A stretch of 64,000 nucleotides of DNA from Brevibacterium sp. 'Marine'. Its GTDB lineage: Bacteria > Actinomycetota > Actinomycetes > Actinomycetales > Brevibacteriaceae. The DNA lies in assembly GCF_012844365.1 (NCBI RefSeq), contig NZ_CP051626.1:2790001-2854000 (forward strand), in the 5' to 3' direction. The notes under the pieces are model-generated. The model had not been told where the DNA came from, ran no database searches, and saw only the letters and a list, made by a program, of their open reading frames with translations. Shown here in pieces: positions 59,015 to 64,000 of this stretch (positions are counted from its first letter, which is position 1; every line of letters starts with the position of its first letter). The position numbers and the translations under genes are program-made.

Positions 59015-60331
59015 GTGACCACCACCTCTGCAACCACCTCACGATCCGCCTCACCGAACACCCCGGGACAGCAGCTGTTCCGGGCACTCCGCCGCGACAC
59101 CGTCGGCGGAGCGCTGCTCCTCATCGCCGCTGCTGCCGCTCTGATCTGGGCGAACTCACCCGCATCGGCTGCATACTTCGCAATCCGCGACTGGGAATTC
59201 GGCTATGAGCCCTGGCACCTGCGTCTGAGCATCGGACAATGGGCCGCCGACGGACTGCTCGCAGTCTTCTTCTTCCTCGTCGGCATCGAACTCAAGGCGG
59301 AATTCACCCGCGGTGACCTGCGGCGTCTCCGCACCGCCGTCGTCCCGATCGCCGCGGCGGCCGGCGGAGTCCTCGTCCCCGCCCTCATCTGCGCGGCCTT
59401 TCTGCTCACCCGTCCGGAGCTGCTGCGCGGTTGGGCCATCCCCACCGCGACCGACATCGCCTTCGCCGTTGCCGTCCTCGCGATCGTCGGCTCCCACCTG
59501 CCCAAGGCGCTGCGCCTCTTCCTGCTCACCCTGGCCGCGGTCGACGATCTGCTGGCGATCACCATCATCGCGATCTTCTACACCGAGACCATCGCGATTC
59601 TCCCCCTCGCCGCGGCACTCGGAGTCGCCATCGTCTTCGGACTCGTCGCACACCGCTTCCGTCGCGTCTTCGTCGACCGGGCCTGGGCAGCATGGGTCGT
59701 TCTTCTCCCACTCGGCCTCGTCGCCTGGGCGCTCATGCACGCCTCCGGTGTCCACGCGACCATCGCCGGAGTGCTGCTGGGCTTCATGATCCCCGCCGTC
59801 GTCGGTCGCAGCTCGACACGCACGGCCGGTGACGAACACGCTCGCTCCATCGACCTCGCCGAGGCGCTCGAGCACCGTATCCGACCGCTGTCGGCCGGTT
59901 TCGCCGTTCCGGTCTTCGCCTTCTTCGCCGCCGGTGTCGATATCGGAGGATTCCACGGTCTGGCCTCCGCGTTCTCCCATCCCCTGACCTACGGGATCAT
60001 GACGGCACTGATCGTCGGCAAGCCGGTCGGCATCCTCGCCTCCACGTGGTTGGTCACCCGGTTCACCGCGGGTGTGGACCCCAGTCTGCGCTGGGCCGAC
60101 CTCACCGGCATCGGGCTGCTTGCCGGCATCGGCTTCACCGTCTCACTCCTCGTCGCCGAACTCAGCTTCACCGCCGGTTCGGTCGAACACGACGTTGCGA
60201 AGGTCGCCGTTCTCAGCGCCTCGCTGCTCTCGGCCGTACTCGCCGCGCTCATCCTCACGGCCCGAAACGCCCACCACCGTCGCCGGTCTCAGGCGCTCCT
60301 TGCCGGTCTCAGGCGTGAGCGAGCCCGTTGA
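59015..60331 (+). CDS. nhaA: Na+/H+ antiporter NhaA
   Basis: Membrane antiporter expelling sodium in exchange for protons. The 438-residue protein has about 12 helices and the ion-binding Asp pair in [17 protein letters not shown], plus [18 protein letters not shown]. The GTG start has neither a clear ribosome site nor a -10 box at leaderless distance. The C-terminal residues ([14 protein letters not shown]) were created by a 20-bp tandem duplication: removing one copy gives an in-frame TGA directly after SQA. So the stop codon has been displaced by repeat growth. Confidence 0.94.
   Translation: MTTTSATTSRSASPNTPGQQLFRALRRDTVGGALLLIAAAAALIWANSPASAAYFAIRDWEFGYEPWHLRLSIGQWAADGLLAVFFFLVGIELKAEFTRGDLRRLRTAVVPIAAAAGGVLVPALICAAFLLTRPELLRGWAIPTATDIAFAVAVLAIVGSHLPKALRLFLLTLAAVDDLLAITIIAIFYTETIAILPLAAALGVAIVFGLVAHRFRRVFVDRAWAAWVVLLPLGLVAWALMHASGVHATIAGVLLGFMIPAVVGRSSTRTAGDEHARSIDLAEALEHRIRPLSAGFAVPVFAFFAAGVDIGGFHGLASAFSHPLTYGIMTALIVGKPVGILASTWLVTRFTAGVDPSLRWADLTGIGLLAGIGFTVSLLVAELSFTAGSVEHDVAKVAVLSASLLSAVLAALILTARNAHHRRRSQALLAGLRRERAR
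60282..60315 (+). repeat. 20-bp tandem duplication that moved the nhaA stop codon
   Basis: GCCGGTCTCAGGCG occurs at 60282 and 60302, exactly 20 bp apart. In the second copy it is followed by TGA at 60316-60318, now out of frame; the gene runs on to TGA 60329-60331. Confidence 0.9.
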
Positions 60332-60425
60332 CCTGCAAATGCGCATCGGACGATCGCCGGTTCCGTCACAGACTGTCGCACTGGAATTCGACACGGTCCT
60401 CGACAGCGCCGCCGGCCATGCCGCC

Positions 60426-61151
60426 TCAGGAATCGATGTCCGGCGTCGGCACTGCTGTCGGGTCGGCGTCGATCGTGATCCGGACTGCGTCGATGACAGT
60501 GTGATCGCGCAGCAGCTCCTCACCCGACACTGTCCAGGACTCTCCCTTCTTCTCTCCGCATGACTGGCCGCGCGGAGCGAAGACCTCACAGTCGACGGCG
60601 GTGATCGGTGCTGCTGACTCGATGACGAGGTCTCCGCGGTCCAGGGGACGGACGTACACGACGACGCCGCTGTCCTGTTCTCCGTTCAGGTCCGCGGCCG
60701 GCACCGCTGCTCCGGCAACCTCGTAGTCGAGGACACCTCGGTGAGATCCTGCGGGGAGCCTGTCCGTGGAGAAGTCGATATCGACGGAATGCAGCTCCTT
60801 GTCGATGTGCGCCTCGCCTGCCGTCGAATCGATGGTTCCCTGCGGAATCGAATACTGTGCCCGCAGGTACGGAGGCAGCAGGGACTCGGTGTCGGGCAGA
60901 CGGAATCCATCGTGGACTTCCCCGCCGAACCCCCATGCCGTATCGAGCGCGAGCTCGAGTTTCGTGTCCATCCGCACCGAGTAGCTGCCATCGGCGGCGA
61001 TGCTGACGGTGTGCACAGCAGACTTGCTGCGCAGCGGGTTCGGCGCGGCGTCCACACCGCCGGGCGCTGCGATCACAGCCGTGATCGTCACGGCCGCTGC
61101 GAGCGCCGCCGTAATGGAGAACGCGCGACGGCGTCCGAATCTCTGCCTCAT
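60426..61151 (-). CDS. Secreted protein, probably DUF2207-like
   Basis: 241 residues with a signal sequence (RRRAFSITAALAAAVTITAV, then IAAPGGVDAAP) and a beta-rich exported domain. The opening VHTVSIAADGSYSVRMDTKL followed by a regulated amphiphilic pattern resembles the N-terminal part of DUF2207 proteins, but I am not certain. Two Cys (CEVFAPRGQSC) could form a disulfide. ATG 61151 stands five bases after the stop of the upstream gene, so the two form an operon and, as both have a similar exported beta-rich layout, may be distant paralogs acting together. Confidence 0.65.
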   Translation of the reverse strand: MRQRFGRRRAFSITAALAAAVTITAVIAAPGGVDAAPNPLRSKSAVHTVSIAADGSYSVRMDTKLELALDTAWGFGGEVHDGFRLPDTESLLPPYLRAQYSIPQGTIDSTAGEAHIDKELHSVDIDFSTDRLPAGSHRGVLDYEVAGAAVPAADLNGEQDSGVVVYVRPLDRGDLVIESAAPITAVDCEVFAPRGQSCGEKKGESWTVSGEELLRDHTVIDAVRITIDADPTAVPTPDIDS

Positions 61152-61156
61152 CTCGC

Positions 61157-62020
61157 TCAGCCCTGCCTTTCATATGCGGGGATCGGGGACGCCGTCATTC
61201 CTGCAGGAGGGGTGAAGGCGATGATTTCGTGGCTGTCGGTCAGGAACTCCCGCCAGACCACGTGCGCGCCGGTACCAGAGTCATCAGCATCATCGACCCG
61301 AGCGAATGCTTCAGCGTCACAGCCGTCGCCGAGGTCGAAGTCGACGTTGTCGGCAGGACAGTAGACGGGACCGCCGGTGTCGATGTCGAAAGTATGCGTC
61401 TGCTGCGCGGGCTGACCATTGCCGATCGAGGGGACGGGCACGGCGAAGAACTCCTCGTCGGCAGCGGAGATGAACACATCGTCGAGGGCGTATTCGAACT
61501 CGACGACATGACGGCCTTCACTCCACTGCACGGACCCTCCGTCGGAATCCTGCGGGGTGAATTCGACGTGCACCGCCGGATGGTCGAAGCCTTTCCGCTC
61601 CGACTCGTCGACGTCGATGTTCAGCTCTCCGAGGGTCTTCGGTGAGTCCTGAGTCGAATCGTCGGAAGTGCTCAACTCGACTGCGCTCAGCGACGACAGT
61701 TTCGGCATCATCGCCAGCCGGCGGCCGGTCCGAGGATCTTCTCCCACTCCTGCATCACTGATCCACAGACCGAGAGGTTGTCCGTTCTCGGGTGGGGTTT
61801 CGAAGATCAGCCTTTGGCGGATCTGCACGGTCCCGTCTCTGTGCGGGGCCACCTCGGTGATGGTCTCCTGCGGGGTCAGCGCATGCTCGGACAGCCTCGT
61901 GGTCCCACGGTGGGGCGGTGTGGACCGCAGCACCAGCGCGGTCACGATCACGCCGATGACGACGACAGCGACCGCGGTGAATGCGAGGCCGACGAGGAGG
62001 AGCAACTTGGTCCGTGTCAT
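61157..62020 (-). CDS. Membrane-anchored protein with exported domain, unknown function
   Basis: 287 residues with an N-terminal signal anchor (TKLLLLVGLAFTAVAVVVIG) and an exported beta-rich domain with the segment HRDGTVQIRQRLIFETPP, which is similar in style to the downstream protein (60426-61151). Two Cys in the last third (YCPADNVDFDLGDGC) could bond. On the minus strand TACGTT ends six bases before ATG 62020, a leaderless promoter; upstream in-frame codons are rejected for that reason. First gene of a two-gene operon. Family not recognised with confidence. Confidence 0.7.
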   Translation of the reverse strand: MTRTKLLLLVGLAFTAVAVVVIGVIVTALVLRSTPPHRGTTRLSEHALTPQETITEVAPHRDGTVQIRQRLIFETPPENGQPLGLWISDAGVGEDPRTGRRLAMMPKLSSLSAVELSTSDDSTQDSPKTLGELNIDVDESERKGFDHPAVHVEFTPQDSDGGSVQWSEGRHVVEFEYALDDVFISAADEEFFAVPVPSIGNGQPAQQTHTFDIDTGGPVYCPADNVDFDLGDGCDAEAFARVDDADDSGTGAHVVWREFLTDSHEIIAFTPPAGMTASPIPAYERQG

Positions 62021-62109
62021 GGTTCCAACGTAATATCGGGCCGGTGTCAGCGGAGGCACGAGCGGTGCCAGTCCTGGAACAACCGACCACAACTTAAGCA
62101 GGAGGTGCC

Positions 62110-63441
62110 ATGCGATCGCCCATCCCGGATTTCCTCGATGAGACGCTCGACCGTTTCCGACCAGACCGGTCCGGCGAGAATGCGGACTACATCCCGGACC
62201 TCGCCGCAGCGGATCCGGAGAAGCTCGCGATCTGCATCTCGACCCTCGACGGCCTCGAATACACCTCCGGCGACGCCGACTTCGAGTTCTCGATCCAATC
62301 GATGTCGAAGCCCTTCATCTACGGTCTCGCCCTCGAACAGGAGGGCCTGGCCGGAGTGCTGGAGAACGTCGGCGTCGAACCCAGCGGTGAGAAGTTCAAT
62401 GAGCTCTCGCTGGACAAGAAGTCAGGCCGCCCGCTCAACCCGATGATCAATGCCGGGGCCATGACGATCCACTCACTCCTCGGCGATCCCGGTGCAGGAC
62501 TGGCCGAACGCACCGAGATCGTGCGCGCGGGTCTCTCCCGCTTCGCCGGCCGGGAGCTGTCGATCGACGAATCGGTGGCCGACGGGGAGTGGCGTGAGGC
62601 CTACCGCAACGTCGCCATTGCGAACATGCTCCGCTCCTACGACATCTTCTACGACGACCCCGACGAGGTGGTCCGCGGCTATATCGAACAGTGCGCGATC
62701 ACCGTCACCGTCAAAGACCTCGCCATCATGGCCGCGACGCTGGCCGGCGGCGGCATCAACCCGCTGACCGGCGAACAGGTGCTCTCACCCAGGGTCAACC
62801 GGCAGGTGCTCGCAGTCATGATGACGTGCGGCATGTACGACGCAGCCGGCGACTGGATGACGGAGATCGGGATTCCCGCCAAGAGCGGCGTGTCCGGCGG
62901 TGTCTTCGGTGTCATGCCCGGTCAGGTCGGCATCGCCACGTTCTCCCCGCGCCTGGACAGGCACGGCACGAGCGTCCGCGGAGCGAAGATCTTCCAGGAC
63001 CTCTCCGACCGTCTGAGTCTGCACATCATGGATGCGCCGGAACCGGCCCGGTCGATCATCCGCCGTGACCGTCGCTTCGTCGACGCACAGGGCAAGATGG
63101 TCCGCATCTGCAGCCTGCAGGGCCTCATCCAGTGGAGCGGTTCGGAGAACGTCCTGCGCACGATGGACGAACCCGGCTCCAGCACGAACACCTTCGTCCT
63201 CGACCTGCGCCGAGTCAACGAGATCAACTCCGTGGCCCGGAGCATGCTCACCGAAGCGCTGTCGCGCATGAAGGACGACGGGATCCGCGTGGTGCTGCTC
63301 GACCCCGATGACATGATGCAGTGCAAGGGACCGAACTCCGCACTTCCGGGCGTGCAGATCCTCGATTCGCTCAAATCGGTCAAGGGACTCAAACGCATCC
63401 GCGACGACCGGCGACGGGAGATGGCCGACCGGGCACACTGA
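62110..63441 (+). CDS. glsA: Glutaminase with C-terminal STAS domain
   Basis: Hydrolyses glutamine to glutamate and ammonia. The 443-residue protein has the serine-dependent glutaminase core with catalytic SMSK (Ser64, Lys67), the RPLNPMINAGAM block and the GIPAKSGVSGGVFGVMPGQ segment, then a STAS domain (about 340-430, NSVARSMLTEALSRMKDDGI). Such fusions are found in actinobacteria, including salt-tolerant enzymes. AGGAGGTGCC precedes the ATG. The stop codon starts a threefold 33-bp repeat (63438-63536) giving in-frame stops at 33-bp steps. Confidence 0.95.
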   Translation: MRSPIPDFLDETLDRFRPDRSGENADYIPDLAAADPEKLAICISTLDGLEYTSGDADFEFSIQSMSKPFIYGLALEQEGLAGVLENVGVEPSGEKFNELSLDKKSGRPLNPMINAGAMTIHSLLGDPGAGLAERTEIVRAGLSRFAGRELSIDESVADGEWREAYRNVAIANMLRSYDIFYDDPDEVVRGYIEQCAITVTVKDLAIMAATLAGGGINPLTGEQVLSPRVNRQVLAVMMTCGMYDAAGDWMTEIGIPAKSGVSGGVFGVMPGQVGIATFSPRLDRHGTSVRGAKIFQDLSDRLSLHIMDAPEPARSIIRRDRRFVDAQGKMVRICSLQGLIQWSGSENVLRTMDEPGSSTNTFVLDLRRVNEINSVARSMLTEALSRMKDDGIRVVLLDPDDMMQCKGPNSALPGVQILDSLKSVKGLKRIRDDRRREMADRAH

Positions 63442-63536
63442 CAGCGGCTCTGGGCGGTCGATTGACCCACCTGACGGCGACGGCAGTTGGTCGACCGGCC
63501 CGGCTGACGGCGGCTCTGGACGGCCCGCAAGGATTT
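63438..63536 (+). repeat. Threefold 33-bp tandem repeat starting at the glutaminase stop codon
   Basis: Copies begin CTGACAGCGGCTCTGGGCGG (63438), CTGACGGCG (63471) and CTGACGGCGGCTCTGGACGG (63504). Copies one and three agree at 18 of the first 20 positions; copy two shares GGTCGA at the same offset with copy one. TGA recurs in phase at 63439, 63472 and 63505. Confidence 0.85.
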
Positions 63537-63537
63537 G

Positions 63538-63556
63538 ATAAGGTGAGCCTTACCGA
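63538..63556 (+). promoter_or_regulatory. DtxR/IdeR-type iron box
   Basis: ATAAGGTGAGCCTTACCGA contains AGGTGAGCCTTACC, agreeing with the DtxR/IdeR pattern AGGTNAGSCTNACC. It lies about 80 bases before the siderophore-interacting protein gene, so iron-loaded repressor would shut that gene off when iron is plentiful. A copy of the repeated 11-mer follows at 63564-63574. Confidence 0.8.
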
Positions 63557-63634
63557 ACCCCTGCGCCGAGGCGGCTCCGCACTCAGAGACCGACCGTGAG
63601 CGTTCAGGGGCACCCCGTTTGAGAAAGGCCGCCT

Positions 63635-64000
63635 GTGACGACCGCACCCGACACCCCCGAACGCACCGCACGCCCCGCCCGCGGGCAGGCGGTGCTCACC
63701 GTCCTCGACAGGACCGAGGTCAGCCCGCATCTGGTGCGGCTCCGCCTCGGCGGCGACACCTTCGACAACATCAGCTCGAACGATGCGACCGACAAGTACG
63801 TCAAACTCCTCTTCGCCGATCCGGCGCATGAGCTCGCCCCGCCCTATGATCTGGCGCAGCTTCGCGAGCAGTCTCCCGAGAAGCTGCCGAGCCGGCGCAC
63901 CTACACGGTGAGGGAGATCGACGTGGAGGAGAAGTGGCTGAGCATCGACTTCGTCATCCACGACGATGACGGAATCGCCGGGCCCTGGGCGAAGAGCGCG
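63635..64000 (+). CDS. Siderophore-interacting protein (flavin-dependent ferric reductase), 3' end cut by window edge
   Basis: N-terminal 122 residues of a SIP/ViuB-family FAD protein that reduces ferric siderophores to release iron in the cytoplasm. The family N-terminus VTVLDRTEVSPHLVRLRL-like VLTVLDRTEVSPHLVRLRLG, the KYVKLLFADP segment and the FAD-binding RTYTVRE are present, followed by DFVIHDDDGIAGPWAKSA. GTG 63635 has GAAAGG six bases upstream. The iron box about 80 bases before it explains regulation. The frame is open to the last base. Confidence 0.92.
   Translation, partial: MTTAPDTPERTARPARGQAVLTVLDRTEVSPHLVRLRLGGDTFDNISSNDATDKYVKLLFADPAHELAPPYDLAQLREQSPEKLPSRRTYTVREIDVEEKWLSIDFVIHDDDGIAGPWAKSA

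Overview
The window is a 64-kb stretch of a high-G+C (about 65%) chromosome from an actinobacterium. The gene order gatCAB - ligA - MetE-like gene - mnmA - iscS also occurs in mycobacteria. Many genes begin with GTG/ATG placed 6-8 bases after a TANNNT -10 box (leaderless mRNAs), and the acetolactate synthase operon has a leaderless attenuator like that of corynebacteria. Protein style suggests Brevibacterium or a close relative, but this is an impression and was not tested. I see no rRNA, tRNA, CRISPR array or prophage. The window opens inside a peptide-transporter receptor gene and closes inside a siderophore-interacting protein gene.

Layout. 1-3.4 kb: end of an oligopeptide-type ABC importer. 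3.5-4.95 kb: an IS30-family element sitting in the middle of a bidirectional terminator hairpin. 5.0-8.9 kb: ilvBNC (minus strand) behind a leader peptide/attenuator. 9.0-12.7 kb: a heterodimeric ABC exporter. 12.7-17.2 kb: protein repair methyltransferase, apt, a split glucose/GlcNAc-type PTS (IIA, IIB and IIC as separate genes) and an aldo-keto reductase. 17.3-20 kb: a benzoylformate-decarboxylase-like enzyme and a 2-hydroxyacid dehydrogenase. 20.8-26.5 kb: a complete four-gene peptide ABC importer. 27-28.7 kb: ilvD. 28.9-32.4 kb: a 2-hydroxyacid dehydrogenase and an operon of luciferase-like monooxygenase, FMN reductase and MarR regulator. 32.7-34.5 kb: cysK-cysE. 34.8-36.5 kb: def and an unknown protein. 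36.7-48.6 kb: gatCAB, ligA, MetE-like protein, S9 peptidase, mnmA and iscS. 48.7-49.6 kb: two small membrane proteins. 49.7-54.3 kb: two paralogous membrane proteins flanking a thioredoxin-TPR protein. 54.5-58.5 kb: orn, a SCO6745-family protein, an LmeA-like protein and a SulP transporter. 59-62 kb: nhaA and two secreted or membrane proteins of unknown role. 62.1-64 kb: a glutaminase-STAS fusion and an iron-box-controlled siderophore-interacting protein.

Working together: ilvB, ilvN, ilvC and ilvD cover the first three shared steps of Ile/Val synthesis. cysK and cysE make cysteine, and the iscS product takes sulfur from cysteine and can pass it to MnmA for tRNA thiolation. GatCAB, MnmA and deformylase all serve translation.

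Two window-wide patterns stand out. First, the 11-mer CGCCGAGGCGG (usually preceded by T) occurs 23 times on both strands, in genes and between them, including one inverted pair that forms a perfect 20-bp terminator stem. Second, at nine gene 3' ends the last bases around the stop codon are tandemly repeated with locus-specific periods of 18 to 33 bp. I know of no description of either.
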